DNA of 64,000 nucleotides from Bryobacterales bacterium (GCA_003167255.1 PMTR01000074.1:159266-223265), one strand, 5' to 3'. Positions 16,496 through 25,525 are shown, counted from the first letter of the stretch. Notes: generated by a model from the sequence alone, not told the origin. Program-made: numbers and translations.

Positions 16496-16534
16496 GTTCA
16501 TCAGCGGCTGAAATTGGGTCTTCCAGCAGCCTCT
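16496..16534. repeat. Fragment of dispersed repeat family D
   Basis: The 39 bases between the M48 and flgJ stop codons match the right half of the element at 28773-28887 (GTTCATC(A/G)GCGGCTGAAATTGG, then TTCCAGCA or TTTCAGCA and CCTC), with about five differences. Confidence 0.6.
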
Positions 16535-16879
16535 CTAGGGGGACGTTGGCGCTGGCTGGGAGGAATTGTTCTTGCGTTCGAGGCCTTGGGCGATCATCTT
16601 GGCGAGGCCCAAGCCACCGTTTTTGGCCATGACGGCGGCCAACTGCTGTTCGGCGTAATCGCCGAGGCTGTCGCTGGAGGAATCGCCGCCCGACCCAAGC
16701 CAGCCGCCTCCGCTTTCGTGCGCGGAGTGGAGAATCTGCGCCAGTAGGAGAGCTTCGAATTGTTGCGCGGCGTCCTTGATTTTGGCCGGACTGTCGGTGG
16801 CGGCCGCCGGCGGTGTGCGGGTGAGCGCCAGCGACGCGGCCATCCGGCCCACCGAATTCGCGGGGTTGACGGGACTCAT
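16535..16879 (-). CDS. flgJ: FlgJ-like rod-binding protein without muramidase domain
   Basis: A 114-residue protein whose ATG shares one base with the flgI stop (TAATG at 16881-16877). The core (KIKDAAQQFEALLLAQILHSAHES and YAEQQLAAVMAKNGGLGLAKMI) is the rod-binding domain of FlgJ, which caps the growing rod in the periplasm. The peptidoglycan-hydrolase half of enterobacterial FlgJ (about 313 aa) is absent, as in many phyla. It is the last gene of the leftward flgF-flgG-flgA-flgH-flgI-flgJ operon. Confidence 0.85.
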   Translation of the reverse strand: MSPVNPANSVGRMAASLALTRTPPAAATDSPAKIKDAAQQFEALLLAQILHSAHESGGGWLGSGGDSSSDSLGDYAEQQLAAVMAKNGGLGLAKMIAQGLERKNNSSQPAPTSP

Positions 16880-17979
16880 TAGATCACCTCAATTTCGGCT
16901 TCGAGCGCGCCGGCGGAGCGCAGGCTCTGCAGGATGGCGATGATGTCGCGCGGGGTGGAACCGATGGCGGCCAGCGCGCGGCAGAGTTCCTCGACGGTGG
17001 CGCCTTGTTTCAGCACGATGCTGCGCGCCTTTTCCTCTTTGGCGCCGACGGTGGTTTGCGGAACCACCTCGGTAGAGCCCTGCGAGAGCGGGCCGGGCTG
17101 CGACACCGCCAGGTTGGTTTGGATTTCCACGTTTAGGTTGCCGTGCAGAATGGCGACCGGGGCGACGCGCACGTCCTTACCCAGGACGATGGTGCCGGTG
17201 CGCTCGTTGACGATCACGCGGGCGGGGCGGTCGGCCTCCACGGTGAGATTCTCGAGTTCGGAGAGGAATTCGGTGGTGCGGGACGCGAAAGGGGCCGGAA
17301 TCGACACGCTCACCAGGCCGGAGTTTTCGGCCCGCGCGGCGGGAGCGTCCTTGGCCGCGAACTTCTGGTTGATGGCCGCGACGATACGGGTCGAAGTGGT
17401 GAAGTCGGATTGGCGCAATTGCAGACGCACGGTGGATTTGGGGGCTACCGAAGGAGCGGCCCGCTCGACGGTGGCGCCGTTGGGCGCGCGTCCCACGGTG
17501 GGATGGTTGACGGTCTGGCTCGCGCCGCCGCGGCCGGCCACGAACCCGCCGGTCACCACCGGACCCTGCGCAACCGCGTAGACCTGGCCATCGGCGCCGC
17601 GCAGGGAGGTCAGAATCAGGATGCCGCCCTGCAGGGTGCCGGCGTCTCCGATGGCGGCCACGGTGGTGTCGATGCGCTGGCCAGGCTGGGCAAAGGCCGG
17701 AAGCGTGGCGGTGACCATGACGGCGGCGGTGTTCTTCACGCGGATGGCCGTCGGAGAGACCGAAATGCCCATGCGTTCCAGGAGGTTGGTGAGGCTCTGA
17801 TTGGAAAAGACGGTCTGCTGGGTGTCCCCTTTTCCGGCCAGGCCGACCACCAGGCCGTAACCGATCAACTGGTTTTCGCGAACACCCTCGATATCGACGA
17901 GGTCCTTCAAACGCGCCGCCGCGAGCGAGGAGGCCAGAAGCGAGCAGGCGATGGAGAGGGCAAGGAAGGATGGTTTCAT
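16879..17979 (-). CDS. flgI: Flagellar P-ring protein FlgI
   Basis: A 366-residue protein, the usual length. A signal peptide (MKPSFLALSIACSLLASSLAAA) precedes RLKDLVDIEGVRENQLIGYGLVVGLAGKGDTQQTVFSNQSLTNLLERMGI, the FlgI signature. The C-terminus has GATVEELCRALAAIGSTPRDIIAILQSLRSAGALEAEIEVI. FlgI forms the periplasmic P ring around the rod, after export by Sec. It lies 2 bases after flgH. The presence of FlgH, FlgI and FlgA shows a diderm-type flagellum. Confidence 0.95.
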   Translation of the reverse strand: MKPSFLALSIACSLLASSLAAARLKDLVDIEGVRENQLIGYGLVVGLAGKGDTQQTVFSNQSLTNLLERMGISVSPTAIRVKNTAAVMVTATLPAFAQPGQRIDTTVAAIGDAGTLQGGILILTSLRGADGQVYAVAQGPVVTGGFVAGRGGASQTVNHPTVGRAPNGATVERAAPSVAPKSTVRLQLRQSDFTTSTRIVAAINQKFAAKDAPAARAENSGLVSVSIPAPFASRTTEFLSELENLTVEADRPARVIVNERTGTIVLGKDVRVAPVAILHGNLNVEIQTNLAVSQPGPLSQGSTEVVPQTTVGAKEEKARSIVLKQGATVEELCRALAAIGSTPRDIIAILQSLRSAGALEAEIEVI

Positions 17980-17981
17980 CT

Positions 17982-18698
17982 TCAGAAAGGCAGCAGCCCG
18001 AGCAACAGGCGGTAGAGGAAGAACGGACGTTTGATGGCGTCACCCACCACACCTTTGCCGTTGACACGGACTTCCAGTTCGCCGAGCCGGTTCGACTGGA
18101 CGCTGTTGGTGGGATCGATGTCGGCGGGGCGGACCACCCCGCGCACGGTGATGATCTGGCGTTCGGAATTGATCTGAATGTCCTTGGTGGCCTCCACCAG
18201 CAGACCGCCGTTGGGCAGCACGTGAGTGACGCGGGCAGTGAGAGTGGTGGACAGGGTGGTGGTGCGGCTGGTGGTGCCCTGGCCGTTGATTTGGGTGTTG
18301 CCGGCAATGTTCGCAAGATTGGCCAGCGCGCCGGTGGCTTTGGTAATGCCCGCCAGGGCGGCTATGCTGTTCTGGGTGCTGGAAGCCCGCTGCGTTTTGG
18401 TGTTGCCGGTGCTGACGGCGGAAGCCTGCTCGGCGACCACCACGGTGAGCACGTCATCCACCTGGCTGGCGCGCACGTCGCGAGCGGCGTCGGCCAGGCG
18501 CGAGCCGGCTAGCCAGATGGAGCCGGGGGTGGTGGCCGCCGATGCGGCGGAGCGGCGGGCTTCGGCCTCGGCCACGTAACGATCAAGCGGCGCGGGCGGG
18601 CTGGGAGCGGCCGTGCTTTTCTTTTTGGCCGCCGCGAGCGCGCTGTGGGAGCACGCCGCGAGCGCGAGCGAGACTGCCAGAATACGAAGCCGTTTCAT
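17982..18698 (-). CDS. flgH: Flagellar L-ring lipoprotein FlgH
   Basis: A 238-residue protein. The start is ATG 18696-18698, overlapping the flgA stop by 4 bases, because it gives a lipoprotein signal (MKRLRILAVSLALAAC with lipobox LAAC). The same frame is open another 88 codons upstream, but that is antiparallel overlap with flgA in a different frame. Core motifs include SIWLAGSRLADAARDVRASQVDDVLTVVVAEQASAV and ITVRGVVRPADIDPTNSVQSNRLGELEVRVNGKG, the typical C-terminal half. FlgH forms the outer-membrane L ring. Confidence 0.95.
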   Translation of the reverse strand: MKRLRILAVSLALAACSHSALAAAKKKSTAAPSPPAPLDRYVAEAEARRSAASAATTPGSIWLAGSRLADAARDVRASQVDDVLTVVVAEQASAVSTGNTKTQRASSTQNSIAALAGITKATGALANLANIAGNTQINGQGTTSRTTTLSTTLTARVTHVLPNGGLLVEATKDIQINSERQIITVRGVVRPADIDPTNSVQSNRLGELEVRVNGKGVVGDAIKRPFFLYRLLLGLLPF

Positions 18699-19570
18699 GG
18701 ATTCACCTTGGGGAGCGAACTGTCCACCGAGACGCGGCCCGAACCTTCGACACGCGCCCGGAACCGCCGGTGGGAAGCGGGATTGGAAACCGGGATCATA
18801 TCGCCGCGCGAGCCGGAAGCTTCGGCGCGAGCTTCGAGTGAAACGAGCGCGCCGCCGTCGCGGGCTGCGACGTGAACGGTCTCTCCGCGGACCACGTCGG
18901 GAGGCACCTGGAGCTCGACGGCGCGGATGGAAGAGCCGTCGCGAATGGCAACCCGCGGCCACTTGCCGGCCACCTCGTCGATGGACTTCGGAAAAACGCC
19001 GGCCGCAAAAGACTCGTCCCGTGTTTCGAGGCGCAGTTGGGTGGCGTCGATGGGCCGGTTGGGGGCGAGATCGGCGGCGGCGACCACGCGCTCGACCGCG
19101 ATAGAGAGCTTGATTCGGGCCCAGACGGTGAAGCGCCGGTCGCCGGCATACCGCACGTAGCCGATCCAGAGAGTCTCCCGAGGGGCGTGGCGCAGAGAAG
19201 CCGCGGGAAAGGTCAGATCGCCCGCGGGCAGCGGCTGGCGGCTGTAGTCCTCGATCTCGATGGCGGCTTGCGGCAATTCCTTCCGCATGGCAGCCAGAAA
19301 CAGGGCGGGATCGGGCGGCGAGACCGGACGGGCGACACAGACCTCCGAAGCGGGCGAGACTGGCAGGTTGAAGCGCGCCGCCAGACGGCGCAGTTCCGGC
19401 AGCCGGAACACGCGCTCGACGCCGGGCGCCGGAGCCAGCGCGACCGCGAGATCGGGCGCGACCGATTCCAAACCCGGAAAGGCGCCGGCCAGATCGCGGA
19501 TCAGGATGCGATCCGAGCCGGGGCTGATGGCCAGGCAGGCTGAGACAGCTAATGGAACGAGCGGGGTCAT
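18695..19570 (-). CDS. flgA: P-ring assembly chaperone FlgA
   Basis: A 291-residue protein with a short hydrophobic N-terminus (MTPLVPLAVSACLAIS) and a C-terminal SAF-like domain (VERVVAAADLAPNRPIDATQLRLETRDESF..., VVRGETVHVAARDGGALVSLEARAEASGSRGDMIPVSN). FlgA is a periplasmic chaperone for assembly of FlgI. It overlaps flgG and flgH by 4 bases each, indicating translational coupling. It is longer than enterobacterial FlgA (about 219 aa), mainly in the N-terminal part. Confidence 0.88.
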   Translation of the reverse strand: MTPLVPLAVSACLAISPGSDRILIRDLAGAFPGLESVAPDLAVALAPAPGVERVFRLPELRRLAARFNLPVSPASEVCVARPVSPPDPALFLAAMRKELPQAAIEIEDYSRQPLPAGDLTFPAASLRHAPRETLWIGYVRYAGDRRFTVWARIKLSIAVERVVAAADLAPNRPIDATQLRLETRDESFAAGVFPKSIDEVAGKWPRVAIRDGSSIRAVELQVPPDVVRGETVHVAARDGGALVSLEARAEASGSRGDMIPVSNPASHRRFRARVEGSGRVSVDSSLPKVNP

Positions 19571-20358
19571 CGCTGGAGATTGTTGACCTGCTGGTACATG
19601 TCGTTGGCGGCGGAAACCACTTTGGAATTGGCTTCGTAGCTGCGTTGCGCCTGGATCAGGTTGATGAACTCGTCGACGATGGAAACGTTGGACTGTTCGG
19701 TGTATCCCTGCAACAGGGTGCCCATGCCTTCGGCGCTGCCGGGCACACCGACCGTAGGGTCGCCCGACGCGTCGGTGGGCAGGTAGAGGCCATTGCCAAG
19801 GCTGTTGAGCCCGGCGGGATTCTGAAAGTTGGCGAGCTGGATCTGTCCGGCCTGCTGGGCGGCGATCTGGTTGGGGAGAGTGTAGGAGACCGTGCCGTCG
19901 GTGGCTATGGTAATGGCCTGGGCGTCCGGCGGAAGGGTGATTTGCGGCTGGAGGGGGTTGCCGTTGGCGTCTACGATGTTGCCGTTCTTATCGAGTTGGA
20001 ATTCGCCGGCGCGGGTATAGGCGAGGTTCCCGGTAGGCTGTTGCACCTGGAAGAAGCCGTTGCCCTGAATCACCAGATCCAGCGGATTGCTGGTCTGGGA
20101 GAAGGCGCCTTGAGTGAAGATGATCTCGTTCGAAGAGGCGCGCGTACCGAGGCCGAGTTGCAGCCCGGCCGGCACGATAGTCTGCTGGCCGGAAGCGGTG
20201 CCGGGCTGCAACACGCTCTGGTACATCAAGTCCTGGAATTGCGCGCGGCGCATCTTATAGCCCACGGTGTTGGCGTTGGCCAGATTGTTGGCGATGTTAT
20301 CGATGTTGGTTTCCTGCGCCTTCATGCCACTAGCGGCGCTGTAGAGTGCTCGGGTCAT
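19567..20358 (-). CDS. flgG: Flagellar distal rod protein FlgG
   Basis: A 263-residue protein of normal length. It starts MTRALYSAASGMKAQETNIDNIANNLANANTVGYK, the standard rod signature, and ends in the axial helix VSIVDEFINLIQAQRSYEANSKVVSAANDMYQQVNNLQ. Internal QVQQPTGNLAYTRAGEFQLDKNGNIVDANGNPLQP matches FlgG. It is exported by the flagellar type III apparatus and forms the distal rod through the P and L rings. It lies 11 bases after flgF. Confidence 0.96.
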   Translation of the reverse strand: MTRALYSAASGMKAQETNIDNIANNLANANTVGYKMRRAQFQDLMYQSVLQPGTASGQQTIVPAGLQLGLGTRASSNEIIFTQGAFSQTSNPLDLVIQGNGFFQVQQPTGNLAYTRAGEFQLDKNGNIVDANGNPLQPQITLPPDAQAITIATDGTVSYTLPNQIAAQQAGQIQLANFQNPAGLNSLGNGLYLPTDASGDPTVGVPGSAEGMGTLLQGYTEQSNVSIVDEFINLIQAQRSYEANSKVVSAANDMYQQVNNLQR

Positions 20359-20369
20359 CGGATCTCCTG

Positions 20370-21101
20370 TCAGGAACCTACTCTGGCGACCTGCTCGATC
20401 GCCTGTTTGCCCATGTCGTTGCCGATTTGGGCGGCTTTTTGCAGCATTTCGAACTGGCGCATGATGCCGACGACACTAATGGCCGCCTGGGCGGAGCCGG
20501 CATTGGAATCTTCGAGCTTGCCCTGCTCGACGGAAGCGCCGGTGGCCGCCGCGGGCGCCAACGTGGGATCGGCGGCGCGGAAATAATTGGAGCCTTGCTT
20601 GAGGAGGCCGGCAGCGCCGGGAAAATCGGCCACGGAGAGCTGCCCGACGGTCTGGCCGCCTTGCTGGATGGAGCCGTCGCTCGCGACATCGATGGGGAGC
20701 GAGGCTTCGAGAGTCATGGCGCCGGCCGCGCCCCGCACGGGGTAGCCATCGGCGGTAACGAGTTTGCCCGTGCTGTTCAGGCGGAAGTTTCCATTGCGCG
20801 TATAGAGCGTTCCGCTGGGGCCATCGACACTGAAGAAACCTTTGCCGGAGAGGGCCAGGTCAAGCGAGTTTCCGGTGGGGCGGAGCGTGCCTTGGGCAAG
20901 GTCGATCCAGGGGCTCTCGACGAGCGGCATGGTCGTGGAGGAACCGGCATCCTGAGCTTCCGGGGCGACGTAGAGGCTATAGAACTCGCGGTCGGCCTTG
21001 TATCCGCTGGTGGACGAGTTGGCGGAATTGTTGGCCAGCAGGTCCAGCGATTCCATGCGGGCACGAAGGCCGCTGGCCGCGATAGCGGTCAAGGGATCCA
21101 T
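20370..21101 (-). CDS. flgF: Flagellar proximal rod protein FlgF
   Basis: A 243-residue protein with the rod N-terminus (ARMESLDLLANNSANSSTSGYKADREFY) and a shortened axial C-terminus (ISVVGIMRQFEMLQKAAQIGNDMGKQAIEQVARVG). The short length and place before flgG make it FlgF. It is the first gene of the leftward operon. The ATG at 21099-21101 has no Shine-Dalgarno sequence, and a good sigma-54-type promoter predicts a transcript beginning only about four bases upstream. Confidence 0.9.
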   Translation of the reverse strand: MDPLTAIAASGLRARMESLDLLANNSANSSTSGYKADREFYSLYVAPEAQDAGSSTTMPLVESPWIDLAQGTLRPTGNSLDLALSGKGFFSVDGPSGTLYTRNGNFRLNSTGKLVTADGYPVRGAAGAMTLEASLPIDVASDGSIQQGGQTVGQLSVADFPGAAGLLKQGSNYFRAADPTLAPAAATGASVEQGKLEDSNAGSAQAAISVVGIMRQFEMLQKAAQIGNDMGKQAIEQVARVGS

Positions 21102-21112
21102 AGCGGGGAGCA

Positions 21113-21132
21113 GAGTGCAAACCGAGGGCCAA
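21113..21132 (-). promoter_or_regulatory. Candidate sigma-54 promoter of the flgF operon
   Basis: On the minus strand: TTGGCCCTCGGTTTGCA. GG (21130-21129) and GC (21118-21117) are exactly 10 bases apart, the -12 box TTGCA is perfect, and the -24 box TTGGCCC differs from TTGGCAC at one base. The expected start is near 21105, so the mRNA would be almost leaderless. The rest of the 221-base fliK-flgF gap shows no other clear element. Confidence 0.5.
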
Positions 21133-21322
21133 GAAGAGAAAAAGAGATAAACCTCTCAAACTGCGCGCACGGCGGCCGATGAGCAGTGGCGGGGAAGCGC
21201 CGGAGCGCGGCAGTTTCTTGCCGAGGAGAGGCCGCGTGGCAAGCTCTTGCCTTGCTTGGGCGCGGTAACCGGTTGAAGAATGTGCGCGGGCGGTTTGGGC
21301 GCCGATCTGCAATGGAGACGGC

Positions 21323-23644
21323 GTGCAGCCTCTCGCCCCTCAAGCATCTTTTGCGGCCGGCCAGGGGCCGGCGCTGGCTTTCGCGGGCAACGGGCTCGAC
21401 GGATCTTCCAGCCCGTGGCGCAAGGAAGCGGGCGGTGCGACGGCGACTGGACCGGTGGGACAGGCCGCAATGCCGGCCGCCAAGCCGCAGGCGCAGTTCA
21501 CCACGCTGCTGGAGAGCCTGGTGAGCGCGTGCGAAGCCGGCTCCGCTCCGGTGATCAAGAAAGACGCTCCGGCGGTCGACAAAGAAGACGCACCGCGGGT
21601 GGCATTCTGGATGGCGGCGCCGGCAGCCGCTCCGCAGGTGAGCCATCCGGCGAAACCGGCTGATGCCGGCGCGGAGACCGGGGATGGGGCCCTCGGAAAC
21701 TTTAGCCTGACCGCCGAGCGAGCGGCGACACCGGACCCGTCCGGCGATGCGGCGGCGGCCCTGGTGAAGGTGACTCCGCAATCGGGCGCCTCACTGCCGG
21801 TGGCCATCGCGACGCCGATGAGCGACGGGCCGGACGCGCCGGAAGATCGCGCGAGCCGCGACCGTAAGGGAGCGGAGTTCCGGACTACGCCTCTGAACTT
21901 CGCTCAGGCCGCGGCGCCGGTAACAAAGAACGGTGCGCCGGATTCGAAGCTCGCCGCGGCAGAGGCCGCGGCAGAGCAGGAGACAGCGGGCGGGACTGCG
22001 GCGGATGCGGACGCAACGTTCCGGCAGACGGCGGGCGGCAGGCAGGATCGCAACGAGGCCGCGGCCGGGCAGGCGCCGGCTGGTTCGCCGGCCCCCGGGG
22101 AAAGTGCGCCGGACGACCCCTTGCGAACCAAAGTGGGACAGACGCTTTCGTCTGTCAACCCGGCGATCTCAGCGGTTTCTTCACAGCTTCCGACGCTCGG
22201 GGCTCCGATCGGAGCCGGGCCCAGTGGGCGCCCCGTGACAGAGGGGTTGCGGGAAGGCACCATACCACGCGCTCAGGGACCTGGCGGGGTTGCGGCGAAG
22301 TCTCAGCGGGTGCGAGACGTGATGCAGGCGGGCACGGAGGTAAAGCTCCCGCGGACAGCCGGCGCTCGATCCGTAGCCAAAGCCAGCCCGAGCGCTCCGC
22401 AGGCGCGGCCGGGGGGCACGAAGGATCGGCCAGGGGCCGTGCCAGAACAGGAAGCGGTTCGGGGCCGCTCCGATGGTTTGCGGGTTTCGTCCACCGCCAG
22501 GATGGTTCCGGCGCAGACACAACTCCCCGCCGCCGGGTTGCCGGCAGCCGGGCGTCCGGCGGCAAGCCCCGTCCTGGAAGAAGATAGGCCGCCTCGTCCG
22601 TGGCGCGAAGGGCGATCGCCCTCCCCAGGCGCGACCGGGAAGAACAGGGCGCCGAACGCAGGGACCGTGGGCGGCCGACCGCTCGCGGCGCCGGCCGCGA
22701 CGGGGCAGACAGCCGCACAGAGCCAACCGGATGCGAATACGGAGGAAAGTGGGGAAGAGGCGGCGCCCGCTGCCGCGCAACCGGCCGCCAACTCCGTGCC
22801 AGCGGCCTTGGAACCGCCGGACGACGCGACCAAGAGCAGCGCGGCGCGGCCGATGGTGGTGGCTTTCACCGCGCGGCTCAGCCCGGTGGAGGCGGCGCCA
22901 GAAGCGCCAGGTGTCGAACTCCCGAATCGCGCGGCCGACCCGATCGAAGCGGGGCCGGTTGGGGATACGGCGGCAGCGACCGGCGCGACGGGACGCGGCG
23001 AGCGGGAGGATTTGCACGATATCCAGGCCGCTTCGAACAGGCAGCCGGACGTCTCACGGGAACCGGTTCGCAAACCGGAAGTCTCCGCCGCGGGGGCACC
23101 TGAGCCAGCGGTGACGGCGCGTCCGGCAACCACCCCGCAACCGCTTGCGGCAAACGACGCGCAGCCGCGCGAAAGCGCTCCGGATTCCCCGCCCCCGGCT
23201 GCGGCAACCGAACCGGCGGCCGCGCCCGTTGCACCCAAGCCGGCGGCCGCGCACGATATCAAGTTGGAATTGGCGGGCCAGGGAGACCGGCGGGTGGAAG
23301 TGCGGGTTTCGGAGCGCGCGGGCGACATGCACGTCGAGGTACGCACTCCCAACACTGGGCTGGCCGGAGAACTGCGCGAAGATCTGCCGGCGCTCTCGAC
23401 CAAGCTGGAGCAGACCGGATTCCGCGCCGAGACCTGGCATCCGGCGGGCACGGCCGAGCGCCAGCGCGCTGCCGAAGCGGCGCCCGCGGCGGCGTCGCAG
23501 AATTCCGAGCGCCAACCGGGACAGAACGGCGGCCAGAGACAACGCGAGCCGCAGCAGCAACCCAAACCCAAGGCTCAGGAGAACGAGACCCCATCCCAGA
23601 ACGCAGGAAAGGACTTCGCATGGCTTTTCTCATCTATTCCATAG
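21323..23644 (+). CDS. fliK: Flagellar hook-length control protein FliK
   Basis: A 773-residue, Ala/Pro/Gly-rich protein from the GTG at 21323, which has GGAG five bases upstream. Most of it is low-complexity and probably disordered, as expected for a molecular ruler. The C-terminal region (about 640-705: KLELAGQGDRRVEVRVSERAGDMHVEVRTPN, then LREDLPALSTKLEQTGFRAETW) matches the conserved hook-length (Flg_hook) domain that switches export specificity at FlhB. It ends with a Gln-rich tail. The length is nearly twice that of enterobacterial FliK (about 405 aa). First gene of the rightward hook/export operon, divergent from flgF. Confidence 0.82.
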   Translation: MQPLAPQASFAAGQGPALAFAGNGLDGSSSPWRKEAGGATATGPVGQAAMPAAKPQAQFTTLLESLVSACEAGSAPVIKKDAPAVDKEDAPRVAFWMAAPAAAPQVSHPAKPADAGAETGDGALGNFSLTAERAATPDPSGDAAAALVKVTPQSGASLPVAIATPMSDGPDAPEDRASRDRKGAEFRTTPLNFAQAAAPVTKNGAPDSKLAAAEAAAEQETAGGTAADADATFRQTAGGRQDRNEAAAGQAPAGSPAPGESAPDDPLRTKVGQTLSSVNPAISAVSSQLPTLGAPIGAGPSGRPVTEGLREGTIPRAQGPGGVAAKSQRVRDVMQAGTEVKLPRTAGARSVAKASPSAPQARPGGTKDRPGAVPEQEAVRGRSDGLRVSSTARMVPAQTQLPAAGLPAAGRPAASPVLEEDRPPRPWREGRSPSPGATGKNRAPNAGTVGGRPLAAPAATGQTAAQSQPDANTEESGEEAAPAAAQPAANSVPAALEPPDDATKSSAARPMVVAFTARLSPVEAAPEAPGVELPNRAADPIEAGPVGDTAAATGATGRGEREDLHDIQAASNRQPDVSREPVRKPEVSAAGAPEPAVTARPATTPQPLAANDAQPRESAPDSPPPAAATEPAAAPVAPKPAAAHDIKLELAGQGDRRVEVRVSERAGDMHVEVRTPNTGLAGELREDLPALSTKLEQTGFRAETWHPAGTAERQRAAEAAPAAASQNSERQPGQNGGQRQREPQQQPKPKAQENETPSQNAGKDFAWLFSSIP

Positions 23645-23681
23645 ACTGCGCCGCAACCGCGGCGCCAGGAGGTAAATCAGC

Positions 23682-23975
23682 ATGACTACGATTACACCGC
23701 TCGCACTGACATCCAACGCGGCATCGAGCGGCCAGAGTCCCACTTCGACGGGCAGTTCGGCCTCGACGACCGCGAGTCAAACCCAGGACATGTTTCTGCA
23801 GCTTCTGGTGGCGCAACTCGAGAATCAAGACCCGACCAACCCGACCGACAGCACGACGTTCGTGACGCAGTTGGCGCAGATGCAGCAACTGCAGCAATCC
23901 GTCACCTCCGGCGAGGACATTACGGCCATCCGCCAGGATCTGGATCAACTGGTGGCCGGCCAGACCAGCAGCTAA
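23682..23975 (+). CDS. flgD: Short hook-capping protein FlgD (N-terminal domain only)
   Basis: A 97-residue protein with ATG 23682 behind AGGAGG. It has the conserved FlgD N-terminus: TQDMFLQLLVAQLENQDPTNPTDSTTFVTQLAQMQQLQQ. A Ser/Thr-rich lead precedes it. Typical FlgD has about 220-230 residues with C-terminal Ig-like and Tudor-like domains; both are missing, and the stop is followed directly by flgE 28 bases on, so this is a genuinely short form rather than a misread. FlgD caps the growing hook. Confidence 0.87.
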   Translation: MTTITPLALTSNAASSGQSPTSTGSSASTTASQTQDMFLQLLVAQLENQDPTNPTDSTTFVTQLAQMQQLQQSVTSGEDITAIRQDLDQLVAGQTSS

Positions 23976-24003
23976 GGCTTCACGAATTAAACGGGAGAAT
24001 CTT

Positions 24004-25260
24004 ATGTTTACATCGTTTTCGACCGCACTATCGGCTCTCAACGCGACTTCCACCGCCATCGACGTGGTAGGCAACAACCTGGCCAACATGAATACGCCGG
24101 GGTTCAAAATGAGCGAGGTCTGTTTCCGCGATCTGGTGACGCAGTCGCTGGGCGCCGGCTTGGGCGACACACAGGTGGGATTCGGGACCGGGACGCCGTT
24201 CACGGTCCGGGAATTCACCCAGGGGGCGATTCAATCGAGCGCCGGGGTGCTGGATGCGGCGGTCCAGGGAGACGGCTTCTTCGTGGTCCACGACTCCTCC
24301 GGGAATCAGTACTACACGCGCGCCGGCAATTTCGTGACGGACAAGAACGGCAACCTGCTGACCGATACCGGCGACACGGTACAGGGCTGGACCACCATCG
24401 ATCCGACTACCGGGCAGGTGGATACCAATGGCCCGATCGGGAACATCGTGGTGCCGGTGGGAACGCTGAAAGCTCCGACACCCACCTCATCGCTAACGAT
24501 CGACATGAACCTGAACTCGGCGGCGACAGCGGACGCGACGTCGGATTTTTCGGCGCCGATGACGGTCTACGACAGCCTGGGGACCTCCCACGTGCTGACG
24601 CTCAGCTTTCAAAAGACCGGGGCCAATGCGTGGAGTTACTCGGTGTCGATTCCGGGGTCGGATCTGGTGGATCCGACCGGGTCAACCATCGCCACGGGTA
24701 GCCTGACATTCGACGCGAACGGGAATCTCACGGATCCGGCCGATGGAAGCCCGATCGCGTTCACTATGCCGGACCTGGCCGATGGAGCGGCGTCGGGCCA
24801 AGCCATCACCTGGAATCCGTACAACAGCGACGGGTCGGGGAGGATCACGCAGTTCGGGCAGCCGTCGGCCTCGTCGGCGAGCGCGCAGAACGGGGCGGGG
24901 GCGGCGCAACTGGTTCACGTGGGCCTGGCCGACGGCGGGTCGATTGTGGCGCAGTATTCGGATGGCGAACAGGTCACCGTGGGTCAGGTGGCGCTGGCTT
25001 CGATCCGCAACCCGGATACGCTGATTGCCGCGGGCAACAACAACTTCCAGCTCAGCGAGCGGACCGCCACGCCATCCATCGGCGTGCCCGGAACGGGGGG
25101 CCGCGGAACCATCGCGGGCGGCTCGGTGGAAGCGTCGACAGTGGACATCGCGCAGGAGTTCACGAACCTGATTGTCTACCAGCGCGGGTATGAAGCCAAC
25201 GGCAAGGTGGTGACCACGGCCGATCAATTGAGCCAGGACACTATCAACTTAATCCGCTGA
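24004..25260 (+). CDS. flgE: Flagellar hook protein FlgE
   Basis: A 418-residue protein. N-terminus MFTSFSTALSALNATSTAIDVVGNNLANMNTPGFK and C-terminus VDIAQEFTNLIVYQRGYEANGKVVTTADQLSQDTINLIR are the axial-family signatures. The middle (AVQGDGFFVVHDSSGNQYYTRAGNFVTDKNGNLLTDTGDTVQGW and DFSAPMTVYDSLGTSHVLTLSFQKT) is typical of FlgE. It is exported by the flagellar type III apparatus and polymerises into the hook. Confidence 0.96.
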   Translation: MFTSFSTALSALNATSTAIDVVGNNLANMNTPGFKMSEVCFRDLVTQSLGAGLGDTQVGFGTGTPFTVREFTQGAIQSSAGVLDAAVQGDGFFVVHDSSGNQYYTRAGNFVTDKNGNLLTDTGDTVQGWTTIDPTTGQVDTNGPIGNIVVPVGTLKAPTPTSSLTIDMNLNSAATADATSDFSAPMTVYDSLGTSHVLTLSFQKTGANAWSYSVSIPGSDLVDPTGSTIATGSLTFDANGNLTDPADGSPIAFTMPDLADGAASGQAITWNPYNSDGSGRITQFGQPSASSASAQNGAGAAQLVHVGLADGGSIVAQYSDGEQVTVGQVALASIRNPDTLIAAGNNNFQLSERTATPSIGVPGTGGRGTIAGGSVEASTVDIAQEFTNLIVYQRGYEANGKVVTTADQLSQDTINLIR

Positions 25261-25267
25261 TCCGCCG

Positions 25268-25513
25268 ATGAATCCCCAGGAAGAGATAGCGCCATTGGGG
25301 GATGTCCCGGTGGAGATCGAAGTCGAACTCGACCGGCGGGTGATGACCACGCGCGAGGTGCTGCGCCTGGAAGAGGGCAGCGTGATCGAGACCGCGCGCT
25401 CGGCCGGCGAAAACATCGACATTTACATCGGCGGCGTGCTGTGCGGCTCCGGCGAAGTGGTGGTGATCGAAAACAGGCTGGGGGTGCGGATCACCGACTT
25501 CCGGGAAAACTGA
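25268..25513 (+). CDS. fliN: Short FliN-type switch protein (SpoA domain)
   Basis: An 81-residue protein that is essentially only the SpoA fold: PVEIEVELDRRVMTTREVLRLEEGSVIE, DIYIGGVLCGSGEVVVIENRLGVRITDF. FliN is part of the C ring, under the MS ring, and helps docking of export substrates. It lies 7 bases after flgE. A second, longer FliN-type protein is encoded at 33258-34142; no FliM is in the window. Confidence 0.85.
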   Translation: MNPQEEIAPLGDVPVEIEVELDRRVMTTREVLRLEEGSVIETARSAGENIDIYIGGVLCGSGEVVVIENRLGVRITDFREN

Positions 25514-25525
25514 GGACGGATCGGT

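Noticed and set aside
18699-18962. N-terminal extension of flgH in its open frame
   Set aside because: It overlaps flgA in another frame and is Arg-rich; the lipoprotein signal starting at 18698 fixes the true start.
21156-21182. TCAAACTG-N11-GCCGATGA upstream of fliK, resembling a sigma-28 promoter
   Set aside because: Spacing is right and the -10 box matches 7 of 8, but the -35 box matches only about half of TAAAGTTT, and fliK starts 140 bases later. Too weak to list.
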